40,610 bases of DNA, from positions 1 to 40,610 of the forward strand of contig CALMOE010000298.1 of the NCBI GenBank assembly GCA_937871715.1, given 5' to 3'. Each line of letters opens with the position of its first letter. Position 1 is the first letter of the stretch. The translations under genes were made by a program, and so were the position numbers. The notes beneath the pieces were generated by a model. That model saw nothing but the letters and a program-made list of their open reading frames with translations, was not told where the DNA came from and did not search any database. Origin of the DNA: an uncultured Geobacter sp. (lineage in GTDB: Bacteria; Desulfobacterota; Desulfuromonadia; Geobacterales; DSM-12255). This document shows positions 24,581 through 33,247 of the stretch, one piece after another.

Positions 24581-25113
24581 AAATCAAGGAACTCTACGAC
24601 GAGCTGGAGCCGCATGCTCGCAGAACCCTGGCGATAACCGCCATCTCCCTGCTGATACTTGCCCTCTGCTACTCCCTGCTGCAGGAGCGGATCGGCAAGC
24701 TGCGCAAGAGGCTTTTGAGCAGGGAGAAAACCGTGCAGGAGCTGATGATCCTGGAGCACCAGTTCAGGAGTGCCAACAGCGAGTCCCTGAGGCTGGGGAA
24801 TCGCCTGGCAACTGTCAAGGCCGACGACTCCCTCGCCAAGGTTGTGGAAGAGACCGGCATCAGGGGGAAGAGCAGCCAGGTAAAGCCGCTCAAGGGGGAG
24901 GAGCGCCAGGGGATGGTTGAGGACGCGGCGGAGATACGTATCGAGGGGCTTTCTGCCAACGAGGCAGTAAATCTCCTCTACCGCCTGGAGAAGGGGAGCC
25001 GGCCGGTGGTGATCAAGAAGGCCAGCCTGAAGACGCGCTACGATGATCCATCAAGGATTGATCTGACCCTCACCGCTTCAGTGCTCAAGCCCCTCCCTCA
25101 GGAGAAGCAATGA
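24577..25113 (+). CDS. gspM: Type II secretion inner-membrane protein GspM
   Basis: A 178-residue bitopic protein starting with TTG at 24577, overlapping the gspL stop codon (TTGA). One membrane helix lies at about residues 15-35 (RRTLAITAISLLILALCYSL). A coiled-coil segment (KLRKRLLSREKTVQELMILE) and a small periplasmic domain follow. GspM partners GspL and holds the platform together. Sequence conservation in this family is low, so position and topology carry much of the call. Confidence 0.85.
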   Translation: MKIKELYDELEPHARRTLAITAISLLILALCYSLLQERIGKLRKRLLSREKTVQELMILEHQFRSANSESLRLGNRLATVKADDSLAKVVEETGIRGKSSQVKPLKGEERQGMVEDAAEIRIEGLSANEAVNLLYRLEKGSRPVVIKKASLKTRYDDPSRIDLTLTASVLKPLPQEKQ

Positions 25114-25952
25114 ATTGGAGATGGCTCATCCGTGCAGGGGGGTACCTTCTCTCTGCCCTGCTGCTGTTCGTCATCCTGACAATACTCTTCATTCCGGGCC
25201 AGGCCTTGCTTGATCTGGGCAACCGGGCCATCGCCCCCCAGGGTTTGGCGGTTACGGCCGGGAGCTTCGGCAAGGCATTTCCCATCGGTATCAGCGGTAG
25301 GGGATGGGTGCTCTCTTCAGCGAAGGGGGAGCTGCTCAAACTGGATAGTGGAAGCGTCAGGCTGAGAATTCTCCCCCTGCTGACGGGCAAGGTCTCCTTT
25401 GCCATCAACGCCGTAAGCGGCTCAGGCAGGTTGAGCGCTCTGGCCTCATCCTCTGCAGGGGGCTCCCTGACCGTCGAAATGAGCGGGCTGAACCTGGAGC
25501 AGATTCCGTTTTTCGCTAGCGTTACCGGGATGAAGGCACAGGGGGTGGTCAACTGCCGCGCCGAGATCGGCTCCATCGCCAAGAAGGCTTCCGGTTACGT
25601 GCAGGTCGATGCCAGGGGGGTCGATCTGGCGGGGATCAGGATGGGGGAGACCCCCCTGCCCGATGCCAGATACCAGACGGTACAGATGATGCTCCGCCTG
25701 AAGAGCGGCGCAGCGGCCATAGAAAGCTTCACCCTGGATGGGGAGGGGCTCTATGTCAGACTAAAAGGGGATATCCATGCAAGTGAAACGCTGCAGTCAG
25801 CACCCCTTGATATGATCATGGAACTGATGCCCAAGCCGGAATTCATGGAGAAGCAGAAGTTCATCTTCCTCCTGCTCAGCAAATATCTCGACACCCCCGG
25901 ACACTACCAGATCCCCATCAAGGGAATACTGGGCAAGCCCCTCATGCAGTAG
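25110..25952 (+). CDS. gspN: Type II secretion protein GspN
   Basis: A 280-residue protein whose ATG at 25110 overlaps the gspM stop (ATGA). One N-terminal membrane helix (about residues 9-29, AGGYLLSALLLFVILTILFI) leads into a long, beta-rich periplasmic domain. It resembles the GspN family and, more distantly, AsmA-like proteins, with repeated G-x-L strands such as LKLDSGSVRLRILPLLTGKV. The role of GspN is unclear, and many T2SSs lack it. It closes the operon, with a terminator 20 bases after the stop codon. Confidence 0.82.
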   Translation: MNWRWLIRAGGYLLSALLLFVILTILFIPGQALLDLGNRAIAPQGLAVTAGSFGKAFPIGISGRGWVLSSAKGELLKLDSGSVRLRILPLLTGKVSFAINAVSGSGRLSALASSSAGGSLTVEMSGLNLEQIPFFASVTGMKAQGVVNCRAEIGSIAKKASGYVQVDARGVDLAGIRMGETPLPDARYQTVQMMLRLKSGAAAIESFTLDGEGLYVRLKGDIHASETLQSAPLDMIMELMPKPEFMEKQKFIFLLLSKYLDTPGHYQIPIKGILGKPLMQ

Positions 25953-25963
25953 GAAAAGAGGGT

Positions 25964-25996
25964 AAAAAAAGAGCGCCGTGATGCACACCGGCGCTC
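25964..25996. terminator. Terminator between gspN and the DEAD-box helicase gene
   Basis: An 8-bp stem, gagcgccg (25971-25978) against cggcgctc (25989-25996). A run of seven A at 25964-25970 becomes a U-run on the minus-strand transcript, so it is a strong terminator for the helicase gene ending at 26022, and a weaker one for gspN. Confidence 0.8.
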
Positions 25997-26021
25997 CCCT
26001 TTACACCTTATAACCTAATCA

Positions 26022-27380
26022 TCAAGCCTGCGGCTCACCCTTGCCGGGACGGCGATACTCCACCACCAGATCCCTCTTCTGCCTCGGCGCCCCCCACTTC
26101 TTGCGCCGGTCGTTGGCTGGCTTCTCTTCCCGTCCGCGGCCAAACTCCCTCTTCTTCCCGGCGGAGCCGGGAGCAGCCGGGCCTCCTGTCCTGCGCTGAG
26201 CTCCAGGCCTACCACCTCCTCCGGAGGGGAGGGTTGGGAGTTCCCGCTTCGGCTCCAGACCCTCGATCACCTGGCGTGGCAACTTCTGGCCGATGTAGCG
26301 CTCTATCCGCTGCAGATAGCTGAGCTCATTGAGGGAGACGAAGGAGATGGCCGTGCCGCTTGCCCCGGCCCGGCCGGTGCGGCCGATGCGATGTACGTAG
26401 TCTTCGGCAAAGCGGGGCAGATCGAAGTTGATCACATGGCTGATGCCGTTTACGTCCAGGCCGCGGGCGGCAACGTCGGTGGCCACCAACAGCTTCACCT
26501 TGCCGCGGCGCAGGTTGACGATGGTCCGGTTACGTGCACCCTGGCTCATATCTCCGTGCAGTGCAGCCGCAGAGTGCCCCTGCTGGACGAGCTCATTGGC
26601 GAGGATGTCAGCATCCCGCTTGGTGGCGGAGAAGATGATGGCCCTGGAGAGGCTCCCGTCGGAGACGAGGTGCTTCAGGAGACGGTTTTTGTGCTGCATG
26701 TCGTCTGCAACATGCAGCCTCTGCTCGATACTCTCGTGGGTAATCTTCTTGCCGGCGATCTCGATCCGCTGCGGCTCCCTAAGCATGCTCCCTGCCAGCC
26801 TGGCCATGGCTTTATCCATGGTGGCGGTGAACATAAGGGTCTGCCTGCCGCAAGGGGTAGCTGCGGCGATCTTGTCCATATCCTCGCTGAACCCCATGTC
26901 CAGCATCCTGTCAGCCTCGTCGATTATCAGCATCTCCACCCTACCGAGGTTGAGGCGGCCGTTCTCCAGGTGATCAACGAGTCTCCCCGGGGTGGCGACG
27001 ATCAGGTCCACCGGCTGGGAGAGGAGACGCAGCTGCTCCCGGTAGGCCATCCCCCCGAGGATCGCACCGCTGCGCACCCTGGTGAACTTGCCGTAGCTGC
27101 GCACGGCATCGCTCACCTGGTTGGCCAGTTCACGGGTGGGGGTGAGAACGAGCACGCGCGGGCCGCGGCCTGGTGACTTCGCCGGGGAAGCCAGCAGATT
27201 CAGTGCCGGCAGGACGAAGCCTGCCGTCTTGCCCGTGCCTGTCTGGGCAATACCGATAAGATCCCGCCCTTCCATGGCCGCAGGTATGGCCTGGGCCTGA
27301 ATCGGGGTTGGGTTCTGGTAGCCGCAAGAACGCACTGCCTTGAGAATAGGTGGGAGAAGCTGCAAATCATCGAATGTCAT
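26022..27380 (-). CDS. DEAD-box RNA helicase, RhlE-like
   Basis: A 452-residue helicase from the ATG at 27380, which has an AAAGGAAATAAG site; the 30 extra codons of the longer frame lack one. Domain 1 has the Q motif (QNPTPIQAQAIP), motif I AQTGTGKT, Ia PTRELANQV, motif II DEAD and motif III as TAT. Domain 2 has ATDVAARGLDV and motif VI HRIGRTGRAG. A basic Arg/Gly-rich tail of about 80 residues, ending YRRPGKGEPQA, probably binds RNA. Such helicases remodel RNA in ribosome assembly and decay, often in the cold. RhlE is the nearest group by motif pattern; other DEAD-box groups with basic tails cannot be excluded. Confidence 0.93.
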   Translation of the reverse strand: MTFDDLQLLPPILKAVRSCGYQNPTPIQAQAIPAAMEGRDLIGIAQTGTGKTAGFVLPALNLLASPAKSPGRGPRVLVLTPTRELANQVSDAVRSYGKFTRVRSGAILGGMAYREQLRLLSQPVDLIVATPGRLVDHLENGRLNLGRVEMLIIDEADRMLDMGFSEDMDKIAAATPCGRQTLMFTATMDKAMARLAGSMLREPQRIEIAGKKITHESIEQRLHVADDMQHKNRLLKHLVSDGSLSRAIIFSATKRDADILANELVQQGHSAAALHGDMSQGARNRTIVNLRRGKVKLLVATDVAARGLDVNGISHVINFDLPRFAEDYVHRIGRTGRAGASGTAISFVSLNELSYLQRIERYIGQKLPRQVIEGLEPKRELPTLPSGGGGRPGAQRRTGGPAAPGSAGKKREFGRGREEKPANDRRKKWGAPRQKRDLVVEYRRPGKGEPQA

Positions 27381-27580
27381 CTTATTTCCTTTAGTCGCAA
27401 GATCGGCCAGCTGCCGCAGCAATTGAGCCCGGCAAATGATACGCACAGCCGCAGGTCGGACCTCTTGCATTAGTCCTAGAGAAGGCTGGCGCGTATGGAC
27501 GGATTGGCATTGTCACCAACCGAGATTGCAACTGCTGTATCAGGGGATACTGAAAGGCAGGAGGGGGTCAGTCAGTGATG

Positions 27581-27615
27581 ATCCGGGAAAATGACTCTTT
27601 CCGGGATATTTTTTT
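27581..27615 (+). terminator. Orphan intrinsic terminator, plus strand
   Basis: A perfect 10-bp stem (atccgggaaa at 27581-27590, tttccgggat at 27598-27607) with a 7-base loop is followed by seven T at 27609-27615. It has the form of an intrinsic terminator on the plus strand, yet no plus-strand gene precedes it. It could end a small RNA or stop antisense transcription into the helicase gap. Confidence 0.7.
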
Positions 27616-27648
27616 ATGTAATGCAGAAATGTTTAAGCAAATGGCTGA

Positions 27649-27677
27649 GCCCGGCAGTTCGCGAAGGGCTGCCGGGC
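27649..27677 (-). terminator. Possible terminator after the OB-fold protein gene
   Basis: A 9-bp stem (gcccggcag, ctgccgggc) lies about 48 bases past the stop of the exported OB-fold gene. The U-run on the minus strand is weak, so it may only protect the 3' end. Confidence 0.4.
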
Positions 27678-27724
27678 GTCATCCTAACTCCTGGGAACAG
27701 CGGATAAATCAGGTCAAGGAGTAA

Positions 27725-28468
27725 CTACTTGACAGCGGCATCCTCCATGATGGAGTCGTAAAAATAGCCGCCGCCGAAATCGACGTCAATGTGGAAAGTT
27801 CCGCTGGCAGTGACGATGTCACCCACATTCGGGGAGTCGCTGGTGGTGACCACCAGTTTGCTGCCGGCCTTGCCGCTGCCGTCGGCTATGTGGATCCAGT
27901 TCTTCCCCATTATGCCTATGGAAGCCTTGATTACCTGGCCGCGAACGACTATTTTCCGATCCTTCAGGCTCGCCCTCTGCTGCAGAACCTCTGCGATGCT
28001 GTAGGAGTTCTCCCCGGGAGCCTTGTCGACCTTGAGCCCCTCCACCACCTTGGCGCCACCCTTGTTACCCGGGGCGGGGACGCTCATGTCCACCCCCTTG
28101 TGGGCGCTCTCCTTGCGCTGCTTGTTGAAATTCTCCGTGGGACCGTTGGAGAAGATTATCTGCTCGAACTTCCTCCCCAGGGGCTTGCTGGTAAATTCAC
28201 CCATGTCAACCCCACCCTGCAACTCAACCTCGTCACCGGCCTTGATGTAAAGCTCGGGGATAGCGACCCACTGCTTCTTTCCACCCTTCTCCAGAAGGAG
28301 ATAGGTGTAGCCGCTGCTGTTGAGCGACTCCACCACCTTGCCGGTGATCGGCGGGAGTTCGTCCGGCCCCTTGATCCCCATGTCGGCAGCCATCTCCGGC
28401 ATGGCGAACGCCGCGGTGCAGATCATGGTTGAGACAAAAAAAGACGCGATGGCTACTCTTTTTTTCAT
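27725..28468 (-). CDS. Exported protein with OB-fold-like domains
   Basis: A 247-residue protein from the ATG at 28468 with a GAGGAGAGG site. MKKRVAIASFFVSTMICTAAFA is a signal peptide, so it is periplasmic or secreted. Two beta-rich parts are visible. The first has ITGKVVESLNSSGYTYLLLE and WVAIPELYIKAGDEVELQGG. The second, after a polar linker, has RKIVVRGQVIKASIGIMGKN, WIHIADGSG and NVGDIVTASGTF. The pattern G-x-V followed by W-(I/V)-H-I-x-D-G is that of OB-fold domains of the nucleic-acid-binding type seen in exported proteins of metal-reducing bacteria. What it binds is unknown; DNA or cations are possible. No partner gene is adjacent. Confidence 0.75.
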   Translation of the reverse strand: MKKRVAIASFFVSTMICTAAFAMPEMAADMGIKGPDELPPITGKVVESLNSSGYTYLLLEKGGKKQWVAIPELYIKAGDEVELQGGVDMGEFTSKPLGRKFEQIIFSNGPTENFNKQRKESAHKGVDMSVPAPGNKGGAKVVEGLKVDKAPGENSYSIAEVLQQRASLKDRKIVVRGQVIKASIGIMGKNWIHIADGSGKAGSKLVVTTSDSPNVGDIVTASGTFHIDVDFGGGYFYDSIMEDAAVK

Positions 28469-28511
28469 TTTCCTCTCCTCTCGGCACAGCGTAGCGTATT
28501 CAGGGCAAAGC

Positions 28512-28543
28512 AAAAAAGGCCCGGGTTTCCCAGGGCCTTTTTT
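28512..28543 (-). terminator. Terminator of the tRNA-Lys/tRNA-Glu transcript
   Basis: The stem ggcccggg (28518-28525) against cccagggcc (28529-28537, with one bulged A) and a 3-base loop is flanked by A6 on the left and T6 on the right. It lies ten bases after tRNA-Glu and before the OB-fold gene, and can act in both directions. Confidence 0.8.
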
Positions 28544-28552
28544 GTATTCGAT

Positions 28553-28630
28553 TGGCGTCCCCTGCCGGATTTGAACCGGCGTCGCCGCCGTGAAAGGGCG
28601 GTGTCCTGGGCCGGGCTAGACGAAGGGGAC
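28553..28630 (-). tRNA. tRNA-Glu (anticodon TTC)
   Basis: The minus strand folds as a cloverleaf: acceptor gtcccct pairs with aggggac, the anticodon stem is ccgcc/ggcgg with loop ctttcac (anticodon TTC), and the T arm is gccggttcaaatccggc. The 3' CCA is encoded. It is the second gene of a two-tRNA transcript. Confidence 0.95.
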
Positions 28631-28642
28631 AGAAAGTTTATA

Positions 28643-28718
28643 TGGTGAGCCGCGTTGGGATCGAACCAACGACCACCTGATTAAAAGTCAGGTGCTCTAC
28701 CTACTGAGCTAGCGGCTC
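28643..28718 (-). tRNA. tRNA-Lys (anticodon TTT)
   Basis: A standard 76-base tRNA on the minus strand: acceptor gagccgc pairs with gcggctc, the anticodon stem is cctga/tcagg with loop cttttaa (anticodon TTT), and the T arm is gttggttcgatcccaac. The 3' CCA is encoded. tRNA-Glu follows 12 bases downstream. Confidence 0.96.
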
Positions 28719-28735
28719 GTTGCTGCAAGAACAAC

Positions 28736-28764
28736 TTTATAACAGAGCTGACGGCGCAGGTCAA
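28736..28764 (-). promoter_or_regulatory. Promoter for the tRNA-Lys/tRNA-Glu operon
   Basis: Minus-strand TTGACC (28759-28764) and TATAAA (28736-28741) are spaced by 17 bases, ending about 18 bases before the 5' end of tRNA-Lys. This is among the strongest promoters in the window, as expected for tRNA genes. Confidence 0.75.
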
Positions 28765-28778
28765 CTCTTTTTTCATTT

Positions 28779-30098
<1,320 letters not shown>

Positions 30099-30143
30099 TC
30101 ATTATGCAATCTATTTCACAGCCAGCCGTGGCTGCGCAAAACC

Positions 30144-31451
30144 CTAGCCGAGCAGATCCCTGCCGTTGCCGGCGAGAATCTCCTCCTTGCTCACATACCT
30201 GCGTGTCCCGTCCGCAACCTTCAGCAGGCAGACCTCATCCCTTGCGCCGCAATCCGGAGCGATGATCATGACCTGCAAGATGTTCATCCGCCTGGCATAC
30301 TCCAGGGAGTCCTCCAGATCGCGGCGGATTATGTCCCTTGCAACGGAGATCCCCTGCCGCCGCAGCCCGGTGGCTATTGCCAGGGCATCGCGGCGGTCTT
30401 CCTGCTGGTTGAAGATCAGCAGGTCCATCCTCTTGCTGGCCTCCACCTCGGGCCGGCTCTCCAGCCCCTGCAGCAGACTTAGGACGTTGAATGCAAAACC
30501 CGTCGCCGGCTTGGCAGCCCCATAGCGTGCCATCAGCCCGTCATACCTGCCGCCGCCACAGACCGGCTCACCGATTCCAGGCACGAACCCTTCGAAGGTC
30601 AGGCCGGTATGGTAGGCAAGCCCCCTGATCTCCCCCAGGTCGACAGTAAGTTGCTCGCTGATGCCGTGGATGGCCAGGATGTCGATTACCTCGGAGAGGT
30701 TTTCCAGGGCCCGTTGCGAACGATCGTTGCGCACCATCCTGCCGGCGAGGTCGAGTATCTCCGTGCCGCCGAACAGCCTGGGGAGGGCAGCGATCTCCTC
30801 CTTGAGTTGGTCGCTCAGCGCCGCCCCCTCCAGAATCAGCCGCACTGCGGATGAGTCCTTGCGGGCAATCGCCTCCTGCAGCAACCGGGAGGTACCGGCT
30901 TCCAGCCCTGCCGAGGCCATGATCCCCTTGAAGAAATCAACCTGGCCGAGATCTACCTTGAACCCCTCGATCCCCAGCTTCTGCAGCACCTCAACCGCCA
31001 TGGCGATCATCTCGGCATCGGCCTCTGGGGAGTCCAGGCCGATCAGCTCCACACCGGCCTGGAAGAGTTCGCGGCTCCGGCCGGACTGGGACTCCACATG
31101 GCGCAGCACCCTGCCGGTATAGAAAAGCCGGTGCGGCAGGGGGAAGCCGGACATCCTCATCCCCTCGACCCTGGCAACCTGTGGGGTTATGTCCGGCGGG
31201 ATCGCCAGGAGCCTGGCGCTCTGCCTGTCCTCGAAGCGGAAAGCCCGGCGGCGCAGCTCGTCATCCATCCCCAGGGAGAGGCTATCCTCGTACTCCAGCA
31301 TCGGCGTGATTATCCGCCTGAAACCCCAGAGCTCGAAGACCCTGCATATCTTCCCCTCGATGTAGCCGATCTTGTCGGCCTGCTCGGGGAGGAAGTCGGT
31401 CACCCCCTTGGGGATGGAATTTTCCTTGGAGTTTTCCGCCTTAAATATCAT
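30144..31451 (-). CDS. hisZ: ATP phosphoribosyltransferase regulatory subunit HisZ
   Basis: A 435-residue paralogue of histidyl-tRNA synthetase that serves as the regulatory subunit of short-form HisG in the first step of histidine synthesis. It has the class II synthetase-like core, with [32 protein letters not shown], and [22 protein letters not shown]. There is a C-terminal extension with [20 protein letters not shown] that resembles an anticodon-binding fold. True HisRS would normally keep the HisA motif RGLDYYTG; here the equivalent is [14 protein letters not shown], which favours HisZ. HisG is not in the window. A promoter and terminator lie just upstream. Confidence 0.93.
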   Translation of the reverse strand: MIFKAENSKENSIPKGVTDFLPEQADKIGYIEGKICRVFELWGFRRIITPMLEYEDSLSLGMDDELRRRAFRFEDRQSARLLAIPPDITPQVARVEGMRMSGFPLPHRLFYTGRVLRHVESQSGRSRELFQAGVELIGLDSPEADAEMIAMAVEVLQKLGIEGFKVDLGQVDFFKGIMASAGLEAGTSRLLQEAIARKDSSAVRLILEGAALSDQLKEEIAALPRLFGGTEILDLAGRMVRNDRSQRALENLSEVIDILAIHGISEQLTVDLGEIRGLAYHTGLTFEGFVPGIGEPVCGGGRYDGLMARYGAAKPATGFAFNVLSLLQGLESRPEVEASKRMDLLIFNQQEDRRDALAIATGLRRQGISVARDIIRRDLEDSLEYARRMNILQVMIIAPDCGARDEVCLLKVADGTRRYVSKEEILAGNGRDLLG

Positions 31452-31487
31452 CGCCTTAACCTGTCAACCCAATGCAAAACGCCGAAA

Positions 31488-31516
31488 ATCCTAACAGTAT
31501 AGCCTGTGCATGTCAA
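31488..31516 (-). promoter_or_regulatory. Promoter for hisZ-purA
   Basis: Minus-strand TTGACA (31511-31516) and TAGGAT (31488-31493) are 17 bases apart, immediately after the terminator of the preceding gene, with a leader of about 30 bases. Confidence 0.65.
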
Positions 31517-31517
31517 T

Positions 31518-31550
31518 GGAAAAGGGGCTCGCTAACGGAGCCCCTTTTCC
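31518..31550 (-). terminator. Terminator after the FG-GAP-like protein gene
   Basis: A perfect 13-bp stem, ggaaaaggggctc (31518-31530) and gagccccttttcc (31538-31550), with a 7-base loop, 67 bases past the stop codon. It insulates that gene from hisZ. Confidence 0.8.
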
Positions 31551-31616
31551 GCTCAATCCCTTGACCGCAAAAGCTGTGACAATAATGTCGCAGCAGTATT
31601 TACTGTTACCGGGAGC

Positions 31617-33122
31617 CTACTCCACCCTCTTCACCGCAATGGCGCTGGCCCCCTTCTCACCTAACCCCTCCTTCTTCACAACCTCCAGGAGGATGAGCTC
31701 CCTGCTCTCCTGGTCATAGGCGTAGTCTGCCAGGTAGTTCTGGCTGACCTTGGTGTGCCACAACTCCTCCAGGGCGGCGCCGTTCCAGGCAAAGGCATAG
31801 ACCGAGCTCTTGTTGAAGGACCTGCTGTTACCCATGACGAAGGAGCCCTCGTTCCTCGGCACGATCACCTCCCCCGAGGCTGTCACGGTGAGGCGCTGCT
31901 CGATGAACCTCTTGCGGTACTGGCTGCCGGTGACCCTCATGTTCTGGGAATCCTCCCGGTGGAAATAGGTTTCCGAGCCGCCGAACTTGTCACTCCCCCG
32001 CCAGAGATTCTCCCCCTTGCGGTCATACACCAGGAGATAGCCGTCGGGATGGAGTACGACGAAGAGCTCCCCCCCCCCTTTGGCCGGGATGATGTTGGTG
32101 TTGAACAGGTTGGCAAAACGGGGGAGCCTGACCGGATTCACGATGGTGAAGCCGCTACCCTTCTTGGCAACCTCGTACAGGTCGCCGAAGAAATCTTCGT
32201 CCCTCCCCATCTGCTGGGCCAGTACCTTGCGCTCCGCCCCCTTGATGGTAATGGCGCGGAAGTAGTAGGGGAGATCGGAGGCTATCTTCCTAAGCCCCCC
32301 CTTTTCCACCAGGTAGACCCTGGAGGATAGCTCGCTGCCGCGCAAGGCGGTGACGTAGAGCTCTGCCGTGCCGTCGCTGTCCAGGTCGGCGCTGTCGATG
32401 CCTATTATGTTCTCGTCCTCACCGAACCCCTTCTCAGCAGCCAGGAGCCGCAGCTCCTTCCCCTGGAGGTAGAGCCTGATCTCCTTCTGGTCGGCTACCA
32501 CAATCTCCCTCTGCTCGGCGTCGATCCTGCGGATGAGCGCCATGCCGAGCAGGTCACCCTCGAGCCTCTGGCCGATCATGCCGCTCCCCTCGGCCCTGAC
32601 GCTCCTCTCGGCCCTGATGATGTCTCCCTCGGCATTTTTTGCCGCCGCCGGCTCCGGCCGGATCACTTCACCCTTGCTCTCCTGCACGCCCCGTACGGCT
32701 ACAGCCGCCCCACTGGCCTCACCACCCTTGGCGGCGTACTTGCCTATCTCCTGAAGGAGCTTCTGCGCCAGGCGTCCCATGGCAGGGATGGTGTCGTCTG
32801 CCGACTCCCCCTGCTCGAAGGCGCGGGCAACAACCTTTCCGGAAGAAGAGACCCTGGCATCAAGACTGAAGACCTTGCCGAAGAGTATGTATGTCCCGGC
32901 CACATCCAGGTCTGCCTTTTCGCCTGCATCCACCACCTGCAGCTCCCCCCCCTCCAGTCGGGAGGCGAGCAGCGCCTGCAGGGAGCCACGCAGCTCATCC
33001 CTGTTGGCAGCACCGGTCACCTTGAACTCAGCCAGGCGAACCCTCAAGGGGGCTGCATAAAGAGAACTAACCGGTGCCAACAGAAAGACCGCAACCGCCA
33101 TAAGCTTGAGAATACGCTTCAC
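31617..33122 (-). CDS. Exported FG-GAP/VCBS-like repeat protein of unknown function
   Basis: A 501-residue protein. The start is GTG at 33122, which has AAGGAG six bases upstream and opens a signal peptide (MKRILKLMAVAVFLLAPVSS, cleaved after LYA); the 186 extra codons of the longer frame run antisense-like into the porin gene. Residues about 25-150 look like a periplasmic domain that builds an activity from small conserved strands: VRLAEFKVTG, LQALLASRLEGGELQVVDAG, and GKVFSLDARVSSSGKVVARA. Residues about 220-490 form a beta-propeller-like set with the FG-GAP signature IDSADLDSDGTAELYVTAL. This arrangement recurs in exported proteins of metal-reducing bacteria, but I do not know a function. 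It is transcribed alone, between the porin terminator and hisZ. Confidence 0.82.
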   Translation of the reverse strand: MKRILKLMAVAVFLLAPVSSLYAAPLRVRLAEFKVTGAANRDELRGSLQALLASRLEGGELQVVDAGEKADLDVAGTYILFGKVFSLDARVSSSGKVVARAFEQGESADDTIPAMGRLAQKLLQEIGKYAAKGGEASGAAVAVRGVQESKGEVIRPEPAAAKNAEGDIIRAERSVRAEGSGMIGQRLEGDLLGMALIRRIDAEQREIVVADQKEIRLYLQGKELRLLAAEKGFGEDENIIGIDSADLDSDGTAELYVTALRGSELSSRVYLVEKGGLRKIASDLPYYFRAITIKGAERKVLAQQMGRDEDFFGDLYEVAKKGSGFTIVNPVRLPRFANLFNTNIIPAKGGGELFVVLHPDGYLLVYDRKGENLWRGSDKFGGSETYFHREDSQNMRVTGSQYRKRFIEQRLTVTASGEVIVPRNEGSFVMGNSRSFNKSSVYAFAWNGAALEELWHTKVSQNYLADYAYDQESRELILLEVVKKEGLGEKGASAIAVKRVE

Positions 33123-33159
33123 CCCATGCTCCTTTTCAACCAGTTTTTTACCTCCCCCA

Positions 33160-33188
33160 TTCATACCCTGCATGGGAAAGAGTGTCAA
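33160..33188 (-). promoter_or_regulatory. Promoter for the FG-GAP-like protein gene
   Basis: Minus-strand TTGACA (33183-33188) and TATGAA (33160-33165) are spaced 17 bases, starting right after the porin terminator at 33191-33222. Confidence 0.65.
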
Positions 33189-33190
33189 AC

Positions 33191-33222
33191 AATAAGGGCG
33201 GGCCGATCGGCCCGCCCTTATT
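33191..33222 (-). terminator. Terminator of the porin gene
   Basis: A 32-base perfect palindrome (aataagggcgggcc and its complement around gatc) lies 26 bases past the porin stop codon. The long GC stem and A/T-rich ends make it able to act in both directions. Confidence 0.8.
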
Positions 33223-33247
33223 GATGCTGCAGCAGCTGATGCTTTGC

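Larger units (their letters stand above)
27381..27724. other. 344 bp intergenic region with two hairpins
   Basis: No gene is evident. It holds the leader of the helicase gene on the minus strand, an orphan plus-strand terminator at 27581-27615, and a 9-bp stem hairpin at 27649-27677. No clean sigma-70 promoter is visible for either strand; a TTGTCA at 27510-27515 on the plus strand has no well-spaced -10 box. Confidence 0.7.
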
